This document shows positions 10,307 to 18,514 of a stretch of 64,000 nucleotides of DNA, in pieces. The position numbers were made by a program, and so were the translations under genes. The notes beneath the pieces were generated by a model, which was given only the letters and a program-made list of their open reading frames with translations, was not told the origin of the DNA and made no database searches. This DNA is from CAVZGO01 sp963774935 (lineage in GTDB: Bacteria > Chloroflexota > Anaerolineae > Anaerolineales > UBA4823). Numbering within the stretch: position 1 is the first letter of the stretch; each line of letters starts with the position of its first letter. The DNA lies in contig CAVZGO010000009.1 of NCBI GenBank assembly GCA_963774935.1, forward strand, positions 1-64,000, in the 5' to 3' direction.

Positions 10307-10959
10307 CTTGTATAGCCTCGCTTCCTCGAACGAAAGGTAACATAAAGCAGCAGAATCCCGCCAGCAATCAGGGCAAGCGGCCAGACAACCACCAGGGTCT
10401 GGTTGGAAGCCGCGGTTATGATGAAACCAGTGACCACCAATACAACCGCAGGCACCCACGCCCAGACCATCCGACCTTCTGCAAGGGGGATCATCGAGAG
10501 GATTGCAAATGTAATGCCAATCCCGATCAGCACAATTCCGCCCGTCTCCAACCCTGGTAGCAGCGATGATAGCCCGACTGCCAGGCTGATAGACAGCAGT
10601 ACACCCGCGGGGATGATCGCCCACCAGAGCTGGCGATTCAACAGGTAAATGGCCAGAAATCCCAGGGCAATCCCGCCAAGGATAATCGACCCACCCCAAA
10701 TATCCGCGGCTGCAGGCGCGAAATAATCGAGCAAGATGCTGGCAGCGATGCTCGATAATGTGAAACCTGGAATCACCGCCCACCAGTTGAGTCGGTCAGA
10801 GTAGTAGATTGAGAAAAAGAAGACACCGCCCAGACCCACCAGCAAAGCCCAAAATATATCAGCAAAATGGATCACTTCCAGGTTTTCGAGTAAAAATATC
10901 ACCCCACCCAGAACGAGAGTAACTCCCCAGAACAGACGTGACCCAAGCCATTTAAACAT
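10303..10959 (-). CDS. Multi-pass membrane protein of the LiaF/DUF5668-like kind
   Basis: A 218-residue, almost wholly hydrophobic protein with about seven membrane helices and no extramembrane domain. The first unit (FWGVTLVLGGVIFLLENLEVIHFADIFWALLVGLGGV) matches the repeated helical-hairpin unit of the two neighbouring toast-rack proteins, which suggests common ancestry. It ends in a basic tail (RSRKRGYTR). It overlaps pspC by an ATGA junction and lies 53 bp downstream of the nicotinate phosphoribosyltransferase gene. A structural or sensory role in the envelope module is an inference from context only. Confidence 0.7.
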   Translation of the reverse strand: MFKWLGSRLFWGVTLVLGGVIFLLENLEVIHFADIFWALLVGLGGVFFFSIYYSDRLNWWAVIPGFTLSSIAASILLDYFAPAAADIWGGSIILGGIALGFLAIYLLNRQLWWAIIPAGVLLSISLAVGLSSLLPGLETGGIVLIGIGITFAILSMIPLAEGRMVWAWVPAVVLVVTGFIITAASNQTLVVVWPLALIAGGILLLYVTFRSRKRGYTR

Positions 10960-11012
10960 TATTCTTGACCTCCGGCAGCAAATTCACGATCAACATCACT
11001 CCATAAGGCAGC

Positions 11013-12563
11013 TTATGCTTCTCCTGTTGCATCTGCGATGAGCTGCTGCTTTAAATTCCACAACTGCTGCGTCAAAGAAACATGGTAGATATGGGGATAC
11101 ATGATACGCCGCACACCAGAATCCAGCCTTTCGACGTCGCACTTGCGAGTTTCCTGCATTTGCTCGATGGTTGGAAAATCACAAACGACTTTGCCTTCCC
11201 GGTAAACGTCCACCAGCAGTGGCTCAATCTCCGAGATCTCACTGCGTTCCAATGCCCGGAACTTGGTGTGGTCGCTTGGATGGTGCATTTGGATGCGCTT
11301 CATATTTTGAGGGTCTTCATCCGCCAGTCCAACCAGATCGGCGGTGGCTTTGCCGCGCCGGTCATACAGCCGCCAGACCCGTTTATTTCCCGGATTGGGC
11401 GTCTTTGCCGGTGATTCGGAGATCTTAATTGCCGGCACCCAGGCATTATTTTCGCACACCGCCACCAGCTTATACACACCGCCCAGCGCCGGCTCGCCCC
11501 AGGAGGTGATCAGGCGCGTGCCCACACCATATACCAGTCGTTTGATCAGGTCGTCGGCATCGACGCCATATCTGGCGGCTTCTTCCTTGATCTGCGTCAC
11601 GATCTGCCAGATCACCAGCTCATCCAGGTTGTTAGAAAGCACGATCGAGACATCCGGAAATCCAGCATCATTCAATTGCCGGGCTGCCTGGATGCTCAGA
11701 AATGCCAGGTCGCCTGAATCCAGGCGCACCCCCATCGGCTTGTGACCAGCCTTGCGTAATTCATCAAACACGATGATCGCGTTCGGGATGCCGCTCTCCA
11801 TCGTATCGATTGTATCCACCAGTAGCAAGCAGTCGTCTGGATAAACGTCCGCATAAGCACGAAAGGCATCCAGCTCGGTCAGCCCGATTGCCATGTAGAG
11901 CTGCACCATGCTATGTGCGTGGGTGCCTTTCGGGGCAATCCCAAGCACTGCCGAGGCGCCAACGTTCGAGGAATAGTCTGCGCCGCCAATGATGGCAGCC
12001 CGCGCGCCTGCATTGCCTCCCAGGTCGGGTGCTCTGCGCAATCCAAATTCCATCATCACCTGGGCATGACCAATCTCGCGGATGCGCGCTGCCTTGGTGG
12101 CGATCAAAATCTGGTAATTCAGCTTGTTCAACAGAGCCGTCTCCAGGACCTGTGTCATTGCCAGTGGTCCCTGAACAACCGTCAGGGGCACATTGGGATG
12201 GATCACCCTGCCTTCCGGGATCGCCGCGATGCACAAGCCCTCAAAGCTACCCTCTCGTTTCAGCCAGTCCAGGAAATCATCTGCAAAGAGCTGTGCGCCT
12301 GTTCGAGACTTAAGGCTGCGCAGATACTGCAGATCTTCCTCGCGGAAGCGAGTTGCCAGCATCCAGTCCATCAGCCATTCCAAGCCGGCATTGATGCAGT
12401 ACCCCGCTTTATGCGAGCCATAGTCCGGGTATTCGCGAAAGTAATGGTCGAACTGGACCTGCTTGTCCTGCATCCCGGTGCGGTAATACAGTTGCGCCAT
12501 TGTGAGCTGGTACATATCGGTGAACAAAATGCCCTCCGCCAGCTTGCGTTCGTTTAAGTTCAT
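11013..12563 (-). CDS. pncB: Nicotinate phosphoribosyltransferase
   Basis: This cytoplasmic enzyme makes nicotinate mononucleotide from nicotinate and phosphoribosyl pyrophosphate, the first step of NAD salvage. The 516-residue product has the family start (EGILFTDMYQLTMAQLYYR), the PKGTHAHSMVQ motif near 210 with the catalytic histidine region, the phosphate-binding VRLDSGDLAFLS and the LNNLDEL-type segment SIVLSNNLDELV. The C-terminal extension (VYREGKVVCDFPTIEQMQETR) belongs to the long subfamily common outside Enterobacteria. It lies 13 bp downstream of a toast-rack gene and upstream of the membrane-protein trio, so it appears to share their transcript although no functional link is known. 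Confidence 0.93.
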   Translation of the reverse strand: MNLNERKLAEGILFTDMYQLTMAQLYYRTGMQDKQVQFDHYFREYPDYGSHKAGYCINAGLEWLMDWMLATRFREEDLQYLRSLKSRTGAQLFADDFLDWLKREGSFEGLCIAAIPEGRVIHPNVPLTVVQGPLAMTQVLETALLNKLNYQILIATKAARIREIGHAQVMMEFGLRRAPDLGGNAGARAAIIGGADYSSNVGASAVLGIAPKGTHAHSMVQLYMAIGLTELDAFRAYADVYPDDCLLLVDTIDTMESGIPNAIIVFDELRKAGHKPMGVRLDSGDLAFLSIQAARQLNDAGFPDVSIVLSNNLDELVIWQIVTQIKEEAARYGVDADDLIKRLVYGVGTRLITSWGEPALGGVYKLVAVCENNAWVPAIKISESPAKTPNPGNKRVWRLYDRRGKATADLVGLADEDPQNMKRIQMHHPSDHTKFRALERSEISEIEPLLVDVYREGKVVCDFPTIEQMQETRKCDVERLDSGVRRIMYPHIYHVSLTQQLWNLKQQLIADATGEA

Positions 12564-12576
12564 CTCACCACCTGAT

Positions 12577-13365
12577 CTATCGAATATCCACCGAACCTAC
12601 GCCGGTCTCAACCCGAATGGTTACTTTATTGACTGCCGCTTCATAATCAGGTGATTGATAAACCCCACCTTGCTTTGGAAACCTGGCTGAATCTACGCGG
12701 ATCGATGTCAGACCTCCGGTAACTTTGATTTGAGCGGCAACTTTGGCAGGCACCCGCAAGATCAAACTGGCTGCACCAGTCTTGAACTCAGCTCTCATAT
12801 CGGCTGCCGATTCAGGCAGCTGCACCTGAACTGAGCTGGCGCCAGACGACAATTTCAAGGATGGAATCATTAATCGCGTGAGATCCAGGCGCGCATCACT
12901 GGCTCCGGTAGAGATATCCAGATCGATTGGAATTCGCTCCTTTACCAGCAGGTTCCAATCCAGGCTCGTCCCAGGGCGGTTGAAGGTTGGGTACCACTGC
13001 TCTGGAGTCTTGAGCTTAACCTTGAGCAGGTCGCCTTCCATGCGTTCATCAACGATCACCCCACCGCCAAAATCACCGGCTAGCAGGTTTACACCCTCAC
13101 CCGTCGCGCCCAGGCTCATCCGCCCGGCGCCGTGACGCAATTTGATCACCGCCCGCTGGGCGTCTCTCAGCTCAATTTCGACATGTTTGTTTTGAACGGT
13201 TGGGCGCCGGAAAATCCCCCACAGAAACCAGAAGCCCAGCGCGATCACGCCGAGCGGCCAGATAATCTGCCAGGCATTCGCCGGGAGCAAGCCTAAATTG
13301 CTCAACAGGATGATCGTACCGATGACGATCAGTACTACCCCCCAGAAAATTGCGCCGTTTCTCAT
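12577..13365 (-). CDS. Second LiaF/toast-rack membrane protein
   Basis: A 262-residue protein with two N-terminal membrane helices (MRNGAIFWGVVLIVIGTIILLSNLG and an LGVIALGFWFLWGIF helix). A beta-rich toast-rack domain (about 60-262) follows, with repeated GAxxxxL turns such as LRHGAGRMSLGATGEG, DISTGASDARLDL and ETGVGSVDIR. It is a shorter paralog of the protein at 8499-9852, lacking the Pro-rich N-terminus and the second helix pair. A good ribosome site (AAGGAAGGA) precedes the ATG at 13365. It is the first gene of the run that continues through pncB and pspC. A role in envelope stress is inferred from the family. Confidence 0.75.
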   Translation of the reverse strand: MRNGAIFWGVVLIVIGTIILLSNLGLLPANAWQIIWPLGVIALGFWFLWGIFRRPTVQNKHVEIELRDAQRAVIKLRHGAGRMSLGATGEGVNLLAGDFGGGVIVDERMEGDLLKVKLKTPEQWYPTFNRPGTSLDWNLLVKERIPIDLDISTGASDARLDLTRLMIPSLKLSSGASSVQVQLPESAADMRAEFKTGAASLILRVPAKVAAQIKVTGGLTSIRVDSARFPKQGGVYQSPDYEAAVNKVTIRVETGVGSVDIR

Positions 13366-13440
13366 CAGGTCCTTCCTTTTCTCGAGCTTTTATTTTACGC
13401 TAATGTTCAAGTATATAGTACATTTTTTTATACTACAAAA

Positions 13441-14796
13441 TCAATGCTCCCGGTGAAGGATTTCTGCTGCTCGCTGAGATAATTTTTGCAGCAGGCTGCT
13501 CAGCTTTGAGCGAGCGTGCTGGACGAGAACCTCATCAGCAGCTCTTTGAATCGTAATTTCTCCACCATAAGTTTCTTTCAAATACCACTGGTGCTTCACG
13601 ATCCACAGATAAAGGTCTGTCTCGGTGCGGTTTGGAAATTCTTTGAGCACATCCTGATCACGGATGATTTGCACGATCGGCATATAGACATTGTCGTACC
13701 ACGATGTCACTGCATCCGGATAAGGTATTTCTACCTTCTCGTTTTCTCCCAGATACCAGCGGTGGGTGGCAATATGATCCAGCAAGCGGGCGTACTGTCC
13801 GGGCATAGAAGTCAGGATCAGCGCATCCGCTCGCAGCTCCAATATCTTCGTCTCCTCCTGGAATTTTGCCTGTTCCTGATCCAATACGATTTTATCCAGC
13901 GATTGAGTATGATTGACCAGGTCGATTAATTTCCCAACATCCGGTTGGGGAAAATCTCTAATTAATTGTTGAGCGGCAATAGCCCTGGCAATTTCCTCAT
14001 CGCCCTTCTCGCTGTAATATGCCAGGCGCATGTATTTATGGTATTCCATCACCCACATATACAAATCAGCTTCACTCAATTTGGGGAAGGACTTTAAAAG
14101 CCCTTGCTCTCTGATCAACTCGACGAGCGGCAGGTACACATACGCATACCATGAAGTAACTGCCTCACCCAAAGACGCCTCGCTGCGCTTTTCCACGCCC
14201 AGATACCAGCGGTGTGTCTCAATATGTTCTACCAGCATCGGGTAGACCTGCGGGATGGTTGGCTGGATATCCACATCGGGAAGACTATCTTCAAGAGGAA
14301 TTTGCGCCAGGAACTTTGCTCGAGCGCTTTTTAATTCCAGCTCATCAAATTTCATTTCTGGCGTGAGCTCGAAGGGAATATCGATCTCGGTGACGTATGC
14401 GTCCACTTCTTTCTGTCCGCGCTCATTTGCTACCGAAACGCGGTGATTGCCATCCTTCACAAAATAGACCTCGCCAATCTTAATCAGCTCCACCGGTGGA
14501 AGGATGACGTCCGCATAGTGCGCCTTGTCGATATTTATCCAGCGTTCCATTGTGCGCTTCTGCGTGGGAAGGAATGCCCGGTCGAAATCATTGTAACGAC
14601 CCATGCTGCCGATTATTTTTTCAATGGGTACCTGCTGCAGCCCAATATAATGCTGTCCGCGCAATGGCAGCCGCGCCCGAACTTCATCGTATGGCAGAAG
14701 CTGGCTGCCAGCGCCTGTCAATCGCCCCAGGATACGCCGCCAGGTCGCCCGGTTAAACGCTCGCTCAAAGTCTTGCTTTGCCATCTGGTCGAACAT
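13441..14796 (-). CDS. ParB-fold protein with a tandemly duplicated C-terminal domain
   Basis: A 451-residue soluble protein. The N-terminal third resembles the ParB/sulfiredoxin fold as in DUF4032-type proteins: RGQHYIGLQQVPIEKIIGSMGRYNDFDRAFLP, then the GNHR signature VKDGNHRVSVANERGQKEVDAYV. The rest holds two copies of a roughly 70-residue unit, HIETHRWYLG...AVTSWYAYVYLPLVELIREQ...EADLYMWVMEYH (about 195-265) and HIATHRWYLG...AVTSWYDNVYMPIVQIIRDQ...ETDLYLWIVKHQ (about 345-415). A charged helical linker (about 270-340) joins them. An AAGGAGC site precedes the ATG. No catalytic activity can be assigned; the GNHR motif suggests nucleotide or DNA binding. It lies 24 bp downstream of the phosphoesterase gene. 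Confidence 0.7.
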   Translation of the reverse strand: MFDQMAKQDFERAFNRATWRRILGRLTGAGSQLLPYDEVRARLPLRGQHYIGLQQVPIEKIIGSMGRYNDFDRAFLPTQKRTMERWINIDKAHYADVILPPVELIKIGEVYFVKDGNHRVSVANERGQKEVDAYVTEIDIPFELTPEMKFDELELKSARAKFLAQIPLEDSLPDVDIQPTIPQVYPMLVEHIETHRWYLGVEKRSEASLGEAVTSWYAYVYLPLVELIREQGLLKSFPKLSEADLYMWVMEYHKYMRLAYYSEKGDEEIARAIAAQQLIRDFPQPDVGKLIDLVNHTQSLDKIVLDQEQAKFQEETKILELRADALILTSMPGQYARLLDHIATHRWYLGENEKVEIPYPDAVTSWYDNVYMPIVQIIRDQDVLKEFPNRTETDLYLWIVKHQWYLKETYGGEITIQRAADEVLVQHARSKLSSLLQKLSQRAAEILHREH

Positions 14797-14820
14797 TTTG
14801 GATCAAGCTCCTTACTTAAT

Positions 14821-15483
14821 TCAGCTACCCCTGGGTGGCTGTTCCAGACGGTAGGTATTGCTGCGATACGGATACGTGTTGATTACCTCGGTTCTACCGA
14901 TCAACGAGCTGTTCACTGAATCAGGTCGGTAAAGGTGCACATGCCCGTGGATATGATAGGCGGGCTTGAAGACCCGATCCAACCAGTGAAAGGCTTTAAT
15001 TCCTTGATGTGGTAAATCAGGCAAATCATGGACACCAGCCGGTGGAGAATGAGACACAAAAATATCGAGAAACCTGCCATAGCGGATGCGGTTTGCCAGC
15101 AGTTTCGGCAGAAGCTGAAATACATGAAACCACATCTCCCGGTGGCTGTACTGGTAGGGTCCGTAGCGGTATCGTAAGCTTCCTTCAACACCAGCCAGCA
15201 GCCAGCCACGACATTCAACCACCTGGCGGTGCAGGTTGAATGCACCTGCCGGTGCTGTCCGCTGTCCTTCCAGACTGTATTCTACGACTTTATCATGGTT
15301 TCCGCGCACGAAAAAGCACGGCGCGTTTAGCGATGTGAGCACATATTCCAGATAATAATAAGCCAGGTCGCCACAACCCAGCACCAAGTCCACGTCATCA
15401 AAACGCTGTTTCACCTGCGGGCTGTAGATAAACGAGACTAAAATATCACTTAATGATAGAATCTTTAACGGTTGTGGGGTCAT
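14821..15483 (-). CDS. Calcineurin-like metallophosphoesterase
   Basis: About 220 residues with most of the two-metal phosphoesterase motifs: LGCGDLAYYY (GD), VRGNHDKV (GNHD), FVSHSPPAG (SH) and YHIHGHVH (GHxH). Motif I reads LSLSDILVSFIY, so the usual DxH histidine is missing. I recall close environmental relatives with a similar sequence here, so it is probably a subfamily trait. I chose the ATG at 15483 over the longer TTG start at 15501, because a TATAAT lies at 15501-15506 and would put the transcript start downstream of the TTG. The substrate is unknown. It is divergent from the patatin gene and probably co-transcribed with the ParB-fold gene. Confidence 0.8.
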   Translation of the reverse strand: MTPQPLKILSLSDILVSFIYSPQVKQRFDDVDLVLGCGDLAYYYLEYVLTSLNAPCFFVRGNHDKVVEYSLEGQRTAPAGAFNLHRQVVECRGWLLAGVEGSLRYRYGPYQYSHREMWFHVFQLLPKLLANRIRYGRFLDIFVSHSPPAGVHDLPDLPHQGIKAFHWLDRVFKPAYHIHGHVHLYRPDSVNSSLIGRTEVINTYPYRSNTYRLEQPPRGS

Positions 15484-15535
15484 AGTGTCAGCTAATCGCA
15501 ATTATAAGGCGTAACATGTTTTCTTATTTAAACCC

Positions 15536-16795
15536 ATGAAACCCAAGCATAAAACAGCACTGGTTCTTGCCGGAGGCGGGTTGTCAGGCGCCGTTTACGA
15601 GATCGGAGCTTTAAGAGCCATTGATGATTTGCTCATCGACCTGGCTGTCACCGATTTTGATATCTACATTGGCACCAGTGCTGGCGCCCTGGTAACGGCG
15701 TTCCTGGCGAACGGTGTAAGCCCAGAAGTCATGTATGGGGTCATCGATGGTTCGAACAAAAAGATCAAATCGATCGACCGGCAGCACCTGTTCCGCCTGA
15801 ATCGATCAGACTATTTCGATTGGGGTCTGCACCTGCCTGGAGAATTATTGTCTGCATGGGCTTATTACATTCGACATATATTTGATATGACCCTGTTCGA
15901 TCTGGTCTGGTCATTTGGCGAAACCCTGCCCAATGGATTTTACGACGGGATGGGCTTAGAGAGCTATATACGGAAAACCCTTCAGGCGCTTAACCTCTCC
16001 AACAGGTTCGACGACCTCCAGCGAGAGCTCTACATCATCGCCACAGAGCTTGGTTCAGGTGAACGGGCAGTGTTTGGGTCTGGCTACCTGGAAGAGAATA
16101 TTTCCACTTCAGTGGCGGCATCCTCTGCAATTCCACTGATGTATAAGCCGGTGACAATCGGCAATAAAGATTATATTGATGGAAGCATGCGCGGCGCAGC
16201 CAGCATCGACCTGGCTATCGAACGCGGGGCAAAACTGGTGGTCTGCATCAATCCCATGGTTCCATTCCACGAAAATGAATTGGACAGGTCAAATGAGAAT
16301 AAATCTGCCCAGCAGCCAGCAAAAAGGCAGGGGCTGCAGTCCGTGACAGGTCAAACACTGCGCATCATTGGTCATGCAGGTCTGCATTATCATGTGAAAC
16401 AATTACGCCGCGCATACCCGGATGTCGACATCATCCTGATCGAGCCGAAGGCAGAGGATTTCATCTATTTTCCAAGTAATATGATGAACTATTCATCACG
16501 GCTAAGCGTCGCCCAGCATGGCTTTGAGTCGATCACCCTGGATCTGGCAATCGATTACCCCTATTATCGGGATATCCTCTCCAGACATAACATCAGGATT
16601 ACCCGCCGCCTGGTTATTGAAGAATTAAAAACCATCGCCGAATCGCGGAATGACCCCAGGGTCGTTCGAAAATTGCTCGCAGCCAGGAAGATGGGGGATC
16701 AACAAAACCCGCTGGCAGACTCCATTCGCATGCTTTCCCACACGCTGGTCGATTTGGAAACCATCCTGGATTACCAGCAAATCCACTCGAATTAA
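15536..16795 (+). CDS. Patatin-like phospholipase
   Basis: A 419-residue cytoplasmic or peripheral lipid acyl hydrolase of the patatin family, with a Ser-Asp dyad. The nucleophile elbow is IGTSAGALV (Ser about 56) and the Asp motif is DYIDGSMRGAA (DGS, about 217). The oxyanion loop reads LAGGGLSGAVYEIGAL, where the usual GGGxRG arginine is replaced by Ser. The C-terminal 140 residues (from about 270, with YPDVDIILIEPKAEDF) match bacterial patatins of the lipid-droplet or membrane-remodelling type. It diverges from the phosphoesterase gene and faces an SCP2/acyltransferase gene run, which supports a role in lipid turnover. No signal peptide is present. Confidence 0.85.
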   Translation: MKPKHKTALVLAGGGLSGAVYEIGALRAIDDLLIDLAVTDFDIYIGTSAGALVTAFLANGVSPEVMYGVIDGSNKKIKSIDRQHLFRLNRSDYFDWGLHLPGELLSAWAYYIRHIFDMTLFDLVWSFGETLPNGFYDGMGLESYIRKTLQALNLSNRFDDLQRELYIIATELGSGERAVFGSGYLEENISTSVAASSAIPLMYKPVTIGNKDYIDGSMRGAASIDLAIERGAKLVVCINPMVPFHENELDRSNENKSAQQPAKRQGLQSVTGQTLRIIGHAGLHYHVKQLRRAYPDVDIILIEPKAEDFIYFPSNMMNYSSRLSVAQHGFESITLDLAIDYPYYRDILSRHNIRITRRLVIEELKTIAESRNDPRVVRKLLAARKMGDQQNPLADSIRMLSHTLVDLETILDYQQIHSN

Positions 16796-16842
16796 TCGCA
16801 GTACAGAAGGTAGATGGATCGGTTAGCTGTCCCGATGCGTGA

Positions 16843-17241
16843 TCAAATCTCCAGGTCTTTCATAACCTGCGGGTAAACAGCCTGGCTGTATTGAAAAATA
16901 TCTGCCAGGATCAAAGCCCGCCACAATGGTCCGCGCAGTTTTATTTTCCCACTGGCGTATGCAGTCTTTAAAGAAAGCTCACCCATCAATATCCGGTGGA
17001 GCATCTCGGCAGGCAGATCCAGCTCGATATCTGCCCTTTGGGTGGATGGACCGTAGGTGACCTCTGCTGGATTATGCCGCCCGTTGATATTAGTTTCGGT
17101 GGTTGGCGAGCTGGTGCGCATACGCAGCAGCAATCTGGAGCGAGTGACTTTTTTCGCCGCTTCCGGATATTTCTGGTGCATTCTAGAGAAAGTAATTTTC
17201 AGAACGTTATATAGCTGGTCAGAATTTTCAAAGACGCTCAT
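16843..17241 (-). CDS. SCP2 sterol-carrier-like lipid-binding protein (first copy)
   Basis: A 132-residue single-domain protein of the SCP2 fold: a five-strand sheet with a hydrophobic pocket that carries lipids or acyl chains. Family features are the polar strand SRLLLRMRTSSPTTETNI, the ADIELDLPAEMLHRILMGELSLKTAYASGKIKLRG core (the 'G.l....A...G.i...G' pattern) and a C-terminal helix. No signal peptide or catalytic residues are seen. It is the last gene of the run SCP2, SDR, PlsC, SCP2 (transcribed right to left) and lies 16 bp downstream of the acyltransferase. A lipid shuttle for that enzyme is an inference from the context. Confidence 0.78.
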   Translation of the reverse strand: MSVFENSDQLYNVLKITFSRMHQKYPEAAKKVTRSRLLLRMRTSSPTTETNINGRHNPAEVTYGPSTQRADIELDLPAEMLHRILMGELSLKTAYASGKIKLRGPLWRALILADIFQYSQAVYPQVMKDLEI

Positions 17242-17257
17242 TTTGGTATCGTTTTAA

Positions 17258-18514
17258 TTACCCGAATATGACTGACCGGCGAGCAGCCAATCGCGCGTAG
17301 ATCATGTTTTGCACCTGGTTGCGCATCTGGTCTGAAAGCTGAGACACCAACAACAGATTATTTGCCGCCTGGCCGCCATAATGCTCTGTCGGTACCGGTT
17401 CGCCGATGTCGATGTACCATTTGGTGGGAATCGGGATAAACCCGAGCAGCCCCAGCCATGGCCAGGTGATTGTGATTGGGAAAAACGGAAAACCGATCAG
17501 CTTGGCAATCAACTCAGCGTTGGCGAATGAGATATATGTCTCCTCTGCGCCGACCACCGAAACCGGAATCATCGGCGCACCGGTCTTCAGCGCCATTCTC
17601 ACAAATCCACCTCGCCCAAATCGCGCCAGCTTATAGCGATCCTTATATAATTTCTGCACCCCCTTAATCCCCTCCGGAAATACCGCGATCAGGTTCTCCT
17701 GCTCCAGCAGGCGGATCCCATTATCTTCGTTTGCCAGCGATTGCCCCATCTTGACAAATAATGTCGATATGACCGGCAGGGTTGGGAACCAGCTCGCATA
17801 CAATGCACGCACCAGGCGACGGTTTGGATGCTCATTATTCACCGCCATACCGATCATCGAGCCATCAAAGGGGAGCTGACCTGAATGGTTTGAGACCAGC
17901 ATCGCGCGATTTTCCGCGGGTATATTTTCCATTCCGGTGGTCTGCACCCGCCAGTACCTGCGGTACATAAAATCGAAAAATGGACGGACAGCCTCGACTA
18001 CCTCGGGGTCATAGCCCCATTCATCCGTCTCATACTCACCGGCAAGCCGGCGCTTGATGATATCCTTCTGGCTCTGGATGGAGAAGTTCACCACATACCA
18101 GATACCTTTCCAGGTATCGGCATCGAAGACATCACTGACCAGCCCACTGCGCAGCCGCTCGAGGAACCCCAGGCTCACCTGGGGAGATAACTGTGTCAGG
18201 TTATCGGATATTAATTGAACCAGGCGTCGAGGAGAAAATGGGGGTGGAGAATAATCCGGCGAGGTTGCCCGGATACGTTCAACAAGCTTGTCGATCTCTT
18301 CAGCCAGCTCTTGCCGTTCTGCCTCACTGGGGGTCTTGGCGCTTTCTGGTTCAATCGCTTCAACTGATTCTAAATTCTGATCCGGGGTAATCGTTTGGAT
18401 TGGCTCTGGAAGGATATCCGGGCGTTCCGCATCTACTGCGACTACCGGGTCGACAATCGAAGCTTCCAGCGGGTCTGTGGATGGTACATGAGCAGCAGCT
18501 TTTTTAGCGCTCAT
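17258..18514 (-). CDS. PlsC-type lysophospholipid acyltransferase
   Basis: A 418-residue protein. An acidic, Pro/Glu-rich N-terminal region (about 1-95, probably disordered) precedes an acyltransferase domain with VSNHSGQLPFDGSMIG (His and Asp of the H-x-D motif in the spacing of the NHSGxLPFD subfamily), LIAVFPEGIKG (phosphate-binding EGxK region) and PMIPVSVVGAEE. Such enzymes transfer acyl groups to glycerol phosphates or related lipids at the inner face of the membrane. Its start lies 11 bp inside the upstream SDR gene and an SCP2 gene follows 16 bp later, so the three are probably co-translated. The acyl acceptor is unknown. Confidence 0.85.
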   Translation of the reverse strand: MSAKKAAAHVPSTDPLEASIVDPVVAVDAERPDILPEPIQTITPDQNLESVEAIEPESAKTPSEAERQELAEEIDKLVERIRATSPDYSPPPFSPRRLVQLISDNLTQLSPQVSLGFLERLRSGLVSDVFDADTWKGIWYVVNFSIQSQKDIIKRRLAGEYETDEWGYDPEVVEAVRPFFDFMYRRYWRVQTTGMENIPAENRAMLVSNHSGQLPFDGSMIGMAVNNEHPNRRLVRALYASWFPTLPVISTLFVKMGQSLANEDNGIRLLEQENLIAVFPEGIKGVQKLYKDRYKLARFGRGGFVRMALKTGAPMIPVSVVGAEETYISFANAELIAKLIGFPFFPITITWPWLGLLGFIPIPTKWYIDIGEPVPTEHYGGQAANNLLLVSQLSDQMRNQVQNMIYARLAARRSVIFG

